The translations under genes and the position numbers were made by a program. DNA of 6,652 nucleotides, taken from the NCBI GenBank assembly GCA_023132505.1, contig JAGLYE010000083.1, positions 1 through 6,652 on the forward strand, written 5' to 3'. The notes under the pieces were generated by a model, which worked only from the letters and a program-made list of their open reading frames with translations, was not told the DNA's origin and searched no databases. This document shows, piece by piece, positions 1 through 6,027 of this stretch. The DNA comes from Bacteroidales bacterium. Lineage in GTDB: Bacteria > Bacteroidota > Bacteroidia > Bacteroidales > B18-G4. Each line of letters starts with the position of its first letter. Within the stretch, counting starts at the first letter, position 1.

Positions 1-27
1 ACTCCAAGTACTCCAAGTACTTTCAAA
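1..27. repeat. Short tandem repeat, 9-bp unit, at left window edge
   Basis: Two perfect copies of ACTCCAAGT are followed by a degenerate third copy. The tract is cut by the window edge, so its true length is unknown. The adjoining sequence to about position 40 continues the same ACTC/CAAA composition and contains the TGA stop codon (33-35, minus strand) of the 62-residue gene. It resembles the tract at 323-357 in composition (ACTCAAAG occurs in both) but has a period of 9 rather than 7. Confidence 0.6.
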
Positions 28-32
28 TAAAC

Positions 33-221
33 TCAAAGTATTTGCAGAAACACATCCTGTATCACATCCCCGTATATATCACCGAATGTGAGCAGGCACC
101 AGGCCTGGAGGGCGAGAATTTCGTCTTTCTTCAGCCATTTGGCCGACTTCTTCAGCTCTTTTCCGAAGAGTTCTCTGCTGAAGCTTACTTTTCTGAGGAT
201 CAGTTTTGTATATTCGAGCAT
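33..221 (-). CDS. Conserved small protein of Bacteroidota, 62 aa, function unknown
   Basis: An ATG-initiated frame of 62 residues opens with MLEYTKLILRKVSFSRELF. It is rich in charged residues, has no signal peptide or membrane segment, and looks like a small helical cytosolic protein; a central KELKKSAKWLKKDE stretch precedes a Trp-Cys pair (residues 41-42). From memory it resembles short conserved hypothetical proteins that are common in Bacteroidota and begin with a similar LEYxKxILxKVSFxxxLFxKEL pattern; I know of no assigned function. The ATG at 221 is the natural start because the conserved N-terminus begins there. No Shine-Dalgarno is visible, which is normal for the phylum. The last codons and the TGA stop lie in repeat-like sequence at the window edge. 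The plus-strand reading frame over the same bases (42-407) has no recognisable content and is treated as a shadow. Confidence 0.7.
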   Translation of the reverse strand: MLEYTKLILRKVSFSRELFGKELKKSAKWLKKDEILALQAWCLLTFGDIYGDVIQDVFLQIL

Positions 222-322
222 GGAAGAACGATTTTGTTTAACTCTAAGAAAACGATTGTAAAGGATGGTTTAGTGTGTATGCCGGTTGAGAATTATTCAC
301 AAAAATTGTTAAGATGCCAGAT

Positions 323-357
323 AACTCCGAACTCCGCACTTCAAACTCCGCACTCAA
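323..357. repeat. Heptamer tandem repeat, consensus AACTCCG, 5 units
   Basis: Five contiguous 7-bp units fill 35 bp: AACTCCG occurs three times (units 1, 2 and 4), with variants CACTTCA (unit 3) and CACTCAA (unit 5). The tract begins 6 bp beyond the stop codon of the DUF4249 gene, so it lies in the 3' flank of the receptor-lipoprotein operon. The third and fourth units together are identical to the first 14 bp of the tract at 4619-4650. Confidence 0.8.
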
Positions 358-363
358 AGAGCC

Positions 364-1224
364 TTATTCAAAAACCATACTCGCATACAATACCGGGTAG
401 GAAGTGAAATACCCGATGGCACCACCGCTCAGGTTTCCAATCACATTGGCAGGCGGGCCACTGAAGAGTGGTGTGTTGAAGCTTACTTCATCCTGCACTT
501 CCCATATGAAGTTGGCATAACCTTCGGTTACGCTGCAAGCCTGGAAAGTGATCACATCACCGGGCCTCAGGACTTCACTTTTTTTAGATTGGTTAAGGTA
601 GCCAACACCAATGCCATTAGTGAACTCTCCATCGTAAAAGCGGTCATCAACAACCTGTTTTTTATTAAGCGTATCGGTAAGCAAGGTGTCATTTTTATAG
701 ATGTTGAACATATACCAGTTTGCACCCGGGGGGTCCCAGTAATAGCATTGTACAATATAATATCCATTCTTGCCCCAATCTGGCTGGTATTGTAATCCGA
801 TATAAACAGTATCCCCGATGGAGGGAGTGGTTGAAGTCGCAATATATTTTGTTTTTCCATCAATCTCTTTGGCAAGCTCAATATCCAGGGTATAAGTTTT
901 TCCGATTTCAGCACCAAACCCTTCAGGGAGGTGATACATACCCGGTGTTTCCTCCGAGAGCAGAATTATATTGCCTTCATTATCGATAAGCTGTACATCG
1001 GCATTGCTCACCGGTGGGGGTAACTGATTATAAAAATAGCTGGTCGATTCCGTAAGCATAATAATATGACTGCTTGTGTCATCGGATGTGATCTGCCCAT
1101 CTACCACCAGCCGGGTATATGTGTCGTCCAGTTCCACATCGATACGCTCGGTGCAGGAAGCTATCAACAATCCTACGGACAGGATGAAGATCAGCTTTGT
1201 AATATATGTTGTTATTGCTCTCAT
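364..1224 (-). CDS. DUF4249 domain-containing lipoprotein
   Basis: This 286-residue protein has a lipoprotein signal peptide: a basic N-terminus, a hydrophobic core at about residues 11-22 and a lipobox ending IASC with Cys24 as the predicted lipidation site. The mature part fits DUF4249, a Bacteroidota family usually encoded beside TonB-dependent receptors. Visible family-like features are VVDGQIT (40-46), the PPPPV-like QLPPPV (67-72) followed by a Gly-Thr-Tyr type beta-sandwich region, DDRFYDG (193-199), and a C-terminal PANVIGNL...GAIGYF segment (258-273). The ATG at 1224 is preferred over upstream codons because the signal peptide starts there and the frame above it lies inside the receptor gene. 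It follows the receptor stop by 7 bp, so the two are almost certainly cotranscribed. Inferred role: surface or periplasmic partner of the receptor in uptake of an unknown ligand. The family assignment is by pattern recognition; the substrate cannot be read from the sequence. Confidence 0.88.
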   Translation of the reverse strand: MRAITTYITKLIFILSVGLLIASCTERIDVELDDTYTRLVVDGQITSDDTSSHIIMLTESTSYFYNQLPPPVSNADVQLIDNEGNIILLSEETPGMYHLPEGFGAEIGKTYTLDIELAKEIDGKTKYIATSTTPSIGDTVYIGLQYQPDWGKNGYYIVQCYYWDPPGANWYMFNIYKNDTLLTDTLNKKQVVDDRFYDGEFTNGIGVGYLNQSKKSEVLRPGDVITFQACSVTEGYANFIWEVQDEVSFNTPLFSGPPANVIGNLSGGAIGYFTSYPVLYASMVFE

Positions 1225-1231
1225 GTCCTGA

Positions 1232-3622
1232 CTAGAATTTAAAGTTGAATGTGATGGCCGGGATGATCCCAAATAAGTATGTTTTCTCGGCGTAGGTTTC
1301 ATAGGCACTGTTGGGGTTCCCCGGTGTTGCCTGTTCCTGAACAAAGTTGATCGACCAGGTATTATGCCTGTTGTAAGCATTGTAAAGCGCCAGAGTCCAC
1401 GAATGATGCCATTTCTTGCCCGGTTTTTCTTTACCATGAAGGCTTACTGACAGATCCAATCTGTGGTAATCCTCCATGCGGTATGCATTCCTGTCGGAGT
1501 AGATTGGCAGGATAACACCACCGATCACAGCCCTTCCTGTGGGAAAGGTTACCGGTTGTCCTGTAGAGTAAACCCAATTGGCGGCAACGGTCCATCGTGG
1601 CGAGATGTCCCAGTTGGTTACAATAGATACATCGTGTGGCCTGTCATAAGGTGCCGGATACTTATTGCCATTGTTGATATCGGGAAATTTCCGCCAGGTG
1701 CGTGACCAGGTATAGCTCACCCAGCCACTGATCCTTCCATTGACCAGAGGCAGGCCATTCAGGCGTACAAGTGCCTCTACTCCATACGACCATCCCTTGC
1801 CAAATCTGAGTTCCCCTTCAAGCTTCTTGTTCAGCAGCAACTCTGCGTGGTCTTTAAAGTCGATGGAGTTTGTCATAGCCTTGTAATAACCCTCCAGGGA
1901 TGTCTCAATAAGGTTGTTCTTGAAGTTTCTGAAATACCCCAGGGCAAACTGATCGGATACCTGTGGCTTTACATTCGGGCTGGCAGGAAACCAAAGATCG
2001 AGGGGTGTGCCCGCTGTAGAGTTCTGGGCTACCTGTATATACTGCTTCGTCCTCGCCCAGCTTGCCTTAACTGATGAAGTTTCAGTTAAGAGGTAGTTGA
2101 GCCCGATACGGGGTTCGATGCCCCAATAGGTTTTGTATATGTTTCCTTTATCATATACTGTTGAATCAATTGCCTCGAAGTTTTCGTCGAAATTATAAAC
2201 GGTTCCGGGGCCTATATTCGAGAAAGTTGAAAGCCTCAATCCGTATTTTACCGTCAGCAGGGCACCAATCTTTTGCTCATTGCTTATATAGATAGCAGAT
2301 TCGATGGCATGGCTTTTTGGCACGATCCATTCATCGAACAGTGATTTGCCACCTTTTCCTCTTGCTACACCCGGATTGAAGGTATGGTAAAGGGAAGAAA
2401 ACCCGAACATCATGGTGTTTTTTTTATTTAAATAATATGTCAGGTCTCCTTTAATTCCAAAGTCTTCAAGGTCTGAGTCCCACTCGAAGGAATTGGCTTC
2501 ATCATCTGAAGCAGATCCAAGGCCATACTTGTATTTGCTGTAGATGAATGAAAAATTAGAGAATAATTGCCTGGAAAAGAGGTGGTTCCACCTGGCAGTG
2601 GCGGTTTGGTTGCCAAGTTTCATTTCGGCGAACTGGTTTTTGAAAACATCTCTGCCAAAATATCCTGAGAGGTAAATCCTGTTATTTTCGTTGATAATAT
2701 GGTTAACTTTCGCATTGAGATCATAGAAATAGAGCTTGTTGTTTCGCATATTCTTGTCGGAGGCAAAGGGCATGAAAACGATGTCTGCATAGGTTCTCCT
2801 TCCAGATACAATAAAGGAAGTTCTGTCTTTTAAAATAGGTCCTTCCAATGTCAGCCTGCTGGAGATGAGTCCAATGCCACCGGTACCCGAAAACCTTTTC
2901 GAGTTCCCATCCCTCATCCTCACATCCAGCACTGATGATAGCCGGCCTCCATACCTGGCAGGAATATCACCTTTGTAGAGTTTCACATCCTTGATGGCAT
3001 CGTTGTTAAAGACGGAGAAAAATCCGAGTAAGTGACCGGCATTATACACAGTAGCTTCGTCTAATAATACCAGGTTCTGATCAGGTCCACCGCCCCTGAC
3101 TACAAAACCCGATGAGCCTTCAGCAGTTGTCTGAACACCTGGCAGTAAGAGAAGAGCCTTAATGATATCTACTTCACCCATCAAAGAAGGGATCTGTTTG
3201 ATGGTTTTGGAATCCAGCTTTATGACACTCATCTCTGCCTCTTTCACATTCTGGTCGGGGGCATCTGCTGTGATCTCTACCTCCTGTAGTTGTTCCCCCC
3301 TGGGCTGTAATTCAATGTCAAGCCTGATATCTTCCTTGAGATCAAGCTTATGCACAACTGATTGATACCCGATATATGAAAACCGGAGTGTATAATTCCC
3401 CTGCTCAAGGCGGATCGAATAATACCCATAGGTGTTGGTGACCGTTCCGGATTTGATCTCGTCTATATAGACGGTGGCACCGATCAGGTCTTCCCCTGTT
3501 TCTGCATTCTTTACATACCCGCTGATTGTATTTTTGTTCTTATCAGCTTCGCCTTCCTCTGCCCTTAAGGACGCCGGCATGACAAAAGCTGCCAATAATA
3601 GCAGGCTTATTAACACATTCAT
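1232..3622 (-). CDS. TonB-dependent outer-membrane receptor with N-terminal carboxypeptidase-regulatory-like domain
   Basis: The protein has 796 residues. A Sec signal peptide ends near SLRA (residue 21). A CarboxypepD_reg-like beta-sandwich domain spans about 33-106 (ISGYVKNAETGEDLIGATVYI, then NTYGYYSI and YIGYQ). The TonB plug spans about 126-235, with LLLLPGVQ (157-164), FVVRGGGPDQNLVLLDE (173-189), KLYKGDIPARYGGRLSSVLD (214-233). The remainder is an outer-membrane beta-barrel ending in ITFNFKF, with the terminal Phe expected of BamA-dependent barrels. The length is typical of receptors that pair with DUF4249 lipoproteins. The ATG at 3622 is chosen; the frame extends only to a TTG at 3628 before an upstream in-frame TAA. 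The DUF4249 gene follows after 7 bp. Family knowledge says it moves a ligand across the outer membrane using TonB-ExbBD energy; the ligand is unknown. No adjacent sigma/anti-sigma pair is present and I see no convincing -33/-7 promoter upstream. Confidence 0.95.
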   Translation of the reverse strand: MNVLISLLLLAAFVMPASLRAEEGEADKNKNTISGYVKNAETGEDLIGATVYIDEIKSGTVTNTYGYYSIRLEQGNYTLRFSYIGYQSVVHKLDLKEDIRLDIELQPRGEQLQEVEITADAPDQNVKEAEMSVIKLDSKTIKQIPSLMGEVDIIKALLLLPGVQTTAEGSSGFVVRGGGPDQNLVLLDEATVYNAGHLLGFFSVFNNDAIKDVKLYKGDIPARYGGRLSSVLDVRMRDGNSKRFSGTGGIGLISSRLTLEGPILKDRTSFIVSGRRTYADIVFMPFASDKNMRNNKLYFYDLNAKVNHIINENNRIYLSGYFGRDVFKNQFAEMKLGNQTATARWNHLFSRQLFSNFSFIYSKYKYGLGSASDDEANSFEWDSDLEDFGIKGDLTYYLNKKNTMMFGFSSLYHTFNPGVARGKGGKSLFDEWIVPKSHAIESAIYISNEQKIGALLTVKYGLRLSTFSNIGPGTVYNFDENFEAIDSTVYDKGNIYKTYWGIEPRIGLNYLLTETSSVKASWARTKQYIQVAQNSTAGTPLDLWFPASPNVKPQVSDQFALGYFRNFKNNLIETSLEGYYKAMTNSIDFKDHAELLLNKKLEGELRFGKGWSYGVEALVRLNGLPLVNGRISGWVSYTWSRTWRKFPDINNGNKYPAPYDRPHDVSIVTNWDISPRWTVAANWVYSTGQPVTFPTGRAVIGGVILPIYSDRNAYRMEDYHRLDLSVSLHGKEKPGKKWHHSWTLALYNAYNRHNTWSINFVQEQATPGNPNSAYETYAEKTYLFGIIPAITFNFKF

Positions 3623-3724
3623 TGACAAGACAGTTTTAAAAGCATTGTAATATTACTTCATTATTTTAATATATATAGACGAAATGTCGTGTGGCTTATT
3701 GCATATTTAACTAAAAACATGATA

Positions 3725-3757
3725 TTTTGTCGTATATTACTTACGGAACAATATTTG
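3725..3757 (+). promoter_or_regulatory. Bacteroidota-type promoter for the rhomboid gene
   Basis: A TTTTG at 3725-3729 matches the -33 element. After a 20-bp spacer, AATATTTG (3750-3757) matches the -7 consensus TAnnTTTG at all but the first position. Both spacing and orientation fit the Bacteroidota primary sigma factor. Transcription would start near 3764, leaving a leader of about 20 nt before the ATG at 3784. It also supports ATG 3784 over the in-frame TTG at 3727, which would lie inside the promoter. Confidence 0.6.
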
Positions 3758-3783
3758 ATTCGTGTTGTTTTTACCAATTTTAT

Positions 3784-4461
3784 ATGTCGAACGAAAAGCA
3801 TAAATTGTTCTACAGTTTGTTTTTCCCAACGGTTTTCCTGCTGGTGATCTGGACGGTTTCCATTACTGAATATATACTGGGAGTGCATTTTGTGGAATAT
3901 GGATTATATCCGAGGTCTCCTTATGGGGCCATTGGCATTCTTACCATGCCATTGATCCATGCTGATTTCAATCACCTTTTTGCTAATTCAGTGCCGCTTT
4001 TTGTGCTTGGTACCAGCTTATTTTATTTCTATCGCAGCATTGCACTCAGGGTTTTTATTTTAATCTACCTCTTTAGCAATATATGGGTGTGGGGGATGGG
4101 GAGGGAAGCCTATCATATCGGAGCCAGTGGCCTTGTTTATGGGCTGGCGGCTTTCCTTTTTGTCAGTGGCCTGATCAGGCGGGAACCCAGGTTAATGGCC
4201 ATATCTATGTTTGTGGCTTTTCTATATGGGAGCTTAATATGGGGCATATTTCCTGAATTATTCCCTGAGAAGAATATTTCATGGGAGGGACACCTTATGG
4301 GCATTGTGGCCGGAGTTATTTTTGCGATCTATTTCAGGAAAAAAGGACCGCAGAAAAGACGTTACTCCTGGGAATTTGAAGAAGAATCGGAAGCGGAAAA
4401 TGAAGATGAAGAAGACCCGGCATACTGGAAGGTCCCGCCGGGGTCTGATTTTAAGCCGTGA
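3784..4461 (+). CDS. Rhomboid family intramembrane serine protease
   Basis: This 225-residue membrane protein has about six hydrophobic segments (roughly 9-31, 66-85, 87-104, 113-131, 137-154, 166-184). Rhomboid hallmarks are present in order: H59-xxxx-H64-LFAN68, matching the His/Asn oxyanion region of the family; the catalytic motif GASG with Ser115; and EGHL with catalytic His170 in the last helix. It should therefore be an active Ser-His dyad protease cleaving substrates within the inner membrane. The ATG at 3784 is chosen because the first membrane helix begins right after MSNEKHK and because a promoter lies just upstream; the in-frame TTG at 3727 would add 19 atypical residues. The C-terminus is a cytoplasmic tail with an acidic run (about 199-211, almost all Glu/Asp) ending WKVPPGSDFKP. 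It is the only plus-strand gene, divergent from the receptor operon and with no evident functional partner. The substrate is unknown. Confidence 0.93.
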   Translation: MSNEKHKLFYSLFFPTVFLLVIWTVSITEYILGVHFVEYGLYPRSPYGAIGILTMPLIHADFNHLFANSVPLFVLGTSLFYFYRSIALRVFILIYLFSNIWVWGMGREAYHIGASGLVYGLAAFLFVSGLIRREPRLMAISMFVAFLYGSLIWGIFPELFPEKNISWEGHLMGIVAGVIFAIYFRKKGPQKRRYSWEFEEESEAENEDEEDPAYWKVPPGSDFKP

Positions 4462-4482
4462 TAGTTAGCTTGATGCTAGCTA
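4462..4482 (+). terminator. Hairpin just after the rhomboid stop, possible weak terminator
   Basis: TAGTTAGC (4462-4469) and GCTAGCTA (4475-4482) pair over 8 bp with one G-U wobble and a 5-nt loop, starting right after the rhomboid stop codon. A run of six T follows, but only at 4506-4511, about 24 bp downstream, so this is not a canonical intrinsic terminator. It may stabilise the 3' end or be chance. Confidence 0.3.
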
Positions 4483-4515
4483 CCTCCAGGTATCTCCTAT
4501 TCTGCTTTTTTAATA

Positions 4516-4606
4516 GCCACAGAGGCTCAGAGTCTCAGAGAAACACAGTTGAAGAAGAAAGTGGAAAATAAGCTGTGGTACTCTGAGCCCCCAGTGTCTC
4601 AGTGGC
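4516..4606. repeat. Imperfect inverted repeat forming a long stem-loop in the convergent gap
   Basis: Three complementary blocks are nested in the correct order: GCCAC (4516-4520) with GTGGC (4602-4606), GGCTCAGAGT (4524-4533) with ACTCTGAGCC (4580-4589), and CACAG (4544-4548) with CTGTG (4573-4577), around a 24-nt purine-rich loop. It sits between the 3' ends of the rhomboid gene and the transporter remnant. Neither strand has a U-tract after the stem, so it is not a standard intrinsic terminator. From memory, CACAGAG/CTCAGAG-rich elements of this kind recur between genes in Bacteroidota genomes, so it may be a dispersed intergenic repeat. Confidence 0.6.
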
Positions 4607-4618
4607 AAAGAAACTTCC

Positions 4619-4650
4619 CACTTCAAACTCCGAACTCCGAACTCCGAACT
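4619..4650. repeat. Heptamer tandem repeat, consensus AACTCCG, about 4.5 units
   Basis: A CACTTCA unit is followed by three perfect AACTCCG units and a partial AACT. The last two bases overlap the TAG stop codon (4649-4651, minus strand) of the transporter remnant. The first 14 bp are identical to positions 337-350 at the end of the receptor operon, so the two tracts are copies of the same element family. Confidence 0.85.
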
Positions 4651-5111
4651 ATTTCGTCTTCAACAAAACCCTATCATATAGAAACAACACCACCACCGTA
4701 CTCAACCCAATCCCTGTAAACAGCATCCATATATTTGAGGGCTGGTAATTTACCCATAGGTAATTAGTGAGCTCTGCATGGCTCAGGCTCATTTGTTCAC
4801 AGGCATTGCTGAAGTATTCATTTTTTGAGAACTTATCAGAGATTTCAGGAATGTCAAGGCCGCGCTTTTGAACTTCAAGGGATAATAGATGATATTTGTC
4901 ACTTATCTTTGTGTATACACCCCCCGATAATATCCCTGCAAGAAAATTGCCTCCTGCAAGCGGGAGATAATAGGTGCCCATATACATGGCTACCTTGTCT
5001 TTGGGTGCGATCTTACCAATATACCCAAATTTGTCGGCAATGGTACCTGTAATAGTTGACAGTACGTAAAGTGCCGGGGAAACCGAAGAGTTTTTTGTTA
5101 TTGCTTATCAT
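4649..5111 (-). pseudogene. MFS/POT-type transporter remnant: N-terminal tip joined out of frame to C-terminal end
   Basis: The C-terminal part is open from after a TAA at 5105-5107 down to 4649. It reads ITGTIADKFGYIGKIAPKDK and then MGTYYLPLAGGNFLAG, which I recognise as the last part of Bacteroidota MFS/POT-like transporters. It keeps a helix at GGNFLAGILSGGVY, a hydrophilic linker (KRGLDIPEISDKFSKNEYF) and a final helix from NIWMLFTGIG into LYDRVLLKTK. It has no sensible start: the first ATG (4987) falls mid-domain. In another frame, an ATG at 5111 begins MISNNKKLFGFPGT, which matches the usual N-terminal tip of such transporters; that frame ends at 5013 after 32 codons. The two frames differ by 1 nt. 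Since the family usually has about 450-600 residues, most of the gene, including the helix-1 region with its ExxER motif, is missing. A large internal deletion plus frameshift explains this; a non-functional relic is likely. Confidence 0.75.
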
Positions 5112-5143
5112 GTGAGTTTTGCGTGGTGCAAAGAAACAAAAAA

Positions 5144-5171
5144 GTGTTGAGTGTTGAGGGTTGAGTGTTGG
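5144..5171. repeat. Heptamer tandem repeat, consensus GTGTTGA, 4 units
   Basis: Two perfect GTGTTGA units are followed by variants GGGTTGA and GTGTTGG, all in 7-bp register, and a partial GTGG. The tract lies between the transporter remnant and the helix-hairpin-helix gene, about 40 bp from the other heptamer tract in the same gap (5209-5243), which has an unrelated unit sequence. Confidence 0.8.
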
Positions 5172-5183
5172 GTGGATTTTCGA

Positions 5184-5207
5184 TCCTTCGACTTCGCTCA
5201 GGACAGG
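5184..5207. repeat. Dispersed-repeat-like motif (CCTTCGACTTCGCTCAGG core)
   Basis: The 24-bp stretch carries the core CCTTCGACTTCGCTCAGG followed by ACAGG. I recognise this core from memory as a short element found many times between genes in various Bacteroidota and other bacterial genomes. Here it lies between two unrelated heptamer tracts. A single copy is seen in this window, so repetition cannot be shown from the sequence alone. Confidence 0.45.
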
Positions 5208-5208
5208 T

Positions 5209-5243
5209 ATTCGTTATTCGATATTTGATACTCGATATTCGAT
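5209..5243. repeat. Heptamer tandem repeat, consensus ATTCGAT, 5 units, overlapping a gene 3' end
   Basis: Five contiguous 7-bp units: ATTCGAT twice, with single variants ATTCGTT, ATTTGAT and ACTCGAT. On the minus strand, 28 of its bases encode the last nine residues and the TAA stop of the helix-hairpin-helix gene. The stop exists because of the variant ATTCGTT unit: a pure ATTCGAT array is open on this strand in every frame. Confidence 0.85.
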
Positions 5244-5939
5244 GTAGTGTTTCACTTTCTCATACATCGGGTCATACCCGATCACCTTCCTGAGGGTATC
5301 GCTGCAGGTGATGGGGCCGGAGTATTCCCTGTAGTTACAGATCAGTTTGACCGTTTCATAGTCCAGGTAGGGGTGATGCAGCAAGGTTTTGAATTCGGCT
5401 GTGTTCACATCTATTGTCAGGATTAATGATGTATCTGCTTTTACATTCTTCTGAATTCCCGCGTAGCGGACGCTATCCATGCCATAAACTTCCAGCAATT
5501 GCTCAATGGAAAAAAAGCCGCCGAGCATGCCCCGGTATTTAAGGATCCTTCCTGCAAAAGAGGGCCCGATCCCATATAGTTTGACTAGTAGTGCAGAGTC
5601 AGCAGTGTTTATCTCAATCATCATGGGGGGCTGCTCGGTGTAGACTTTTTTCTTTTGTGTATATTGCTTTGGGTATTGCTTGCTCCTCGGGGCCGTATTG
5701 CTAAGGTTTTGCTTTTCCAATGTATCGGGAAGGGCCATCATTGCCTCAAATTTCCTTATCTCTCCTTCAAAAACTGACATATCGAAACTTTCATCGCTTA
5801 TAAATGCCGGTAATAAGGCATTGACGCTTTCAACGATCATGATCAACATGACCAGTACCATGATGCCCCTTCTTTCAGCGTAGTTGAAGGTGAGATAGCC
5901 CTTAAGGTTTTCTTTTATTGACCTGATTATGGATCGCAT
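5214..5939 (-). CDS. Membrane-anchored helix-hairpin-helix (ComEA-like) protein
   Basis: The 241-residue protein begins with a short basic, aromatic N-terminus ending NYAERRG, followed by one transmembrane helix (about 26-44), a linker of low complexity rich in Gln, Lys and Tyr (about 76-105), and two ComEA-like helix-hairpin-helix units. The first (108-155) is classical: IEINTADSALLVKLYGIGP, then a GGFFSIEQLLEVYGM segment. The second (176-232, IDVNTAEFKTLL onward) is more diverged and lacks a clear GIGP hairpin. Such domains bind DNA backbone without sequence specificity; in ComEA this serves DNA uptake, but Bacteroidota homologues of this layout have no firm role that I know of. ATG 5939 is chosen because the family N-terminus begins there; the frame runs on to 6089 but those 50 residues look like non-coding sequence and include a heptamer tract. 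The final residues IEYRVSNIE are encoded by the tandem repeat at 5209-5243. Confidence 0.85.
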   Translation of the reverse strand: MRSIIRSIKENLKGYLTFNYAERRGIMVLVMLIMIVESVNALLPAFISDESFDMSVFEGEIRKFEAMMALPDTLEKQNLSNTAPRSKQYPKQYTQKKKVYTEQPPMMIEINTADSALLVKLYGIGPSFAGRILKYRGMLGGFFSIEQLLEVYGMDSVRYAGIQKNVKADTSLILTIDVNTAEFKTLLHHPYLDYETVKLICNYREYSGPITCSDTLRKVIGYDPMYEKVKHYIEYRVSNIE

Positions 5940-5999
5940 TACGGTTTGTCGTATATCTATTAATACCCGAAATGCTGAAATGTCGCACTTTTGTTGAAA

Positions 6000-6027
6000 A
6001 ATTATGGATGATGAATTATGAATGTTG
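6000..6027. repeat. Degenerate heptamer repeat, consensus AATTATG, 4 units
   Basis: Four units in 7-bp register: AATTATG twice, with variants GATGATG and AATGTTG. It lies about 60 bp upstream of the helix-hairpin-helix start, in the 187-bp gap before the T9SS gene end. It is the weakest of the heptamer tracts and could be chance if seen alone. Nothing else is recognisable in this gap. Confidence 0.5.

Noticed and set aside
42..407. Plus-strand frame of 121 residues
   Set aside because: It overlaps the conserved 62-residue gene, the heptamer repeat and the end of the DUF4249 gene on the other strand, and shows no recognisable domain.
1225..1437. Upstream extension of the DUF4249 frame to 1437, adding 71 residues
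   Set aside because: The extension lies inside the receptor gene, reads as low-quality basic sequence and would bury a clear lipoprotein signal peptide that starts at the ATG at 1224.
567..3365. Several 60-116-residue frames on both strands within the lipoprotein and receptor genes
   Set aside because: All are shadows of two well-supported genes and have no family features of their own.
3623..3724. Promoter for the receptor operon
   Set aside because: I looked for TTTG and TAnnTTTG at 19-21-bp spacing on the minus strand and found no convincing pair; the AT-rich stretch around 3661-3676 alone is not enough.
3661..3888. Minus-strand frame of 75 residues across the divergent promoter region
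   Set aside because: It overlaps the rhomboid gene start and its promoter, and its composition is that of AT-rich non-coding sequence.
4649..4987. A genuine 112-residue membrane protein starting at the ATG at 4987
   Set aside because: The transporter-like sequence continues upstream of that ATG in the same frame (DKFGYIGKIAPKDK), so the ATG is internal and the frame is the end of a broken gene.
4619..5243. Possible CRISPR array because of clustered repeats
   Set aside because: Units are only 7 bp and contiguous, without spacers, and there are no cas genes.
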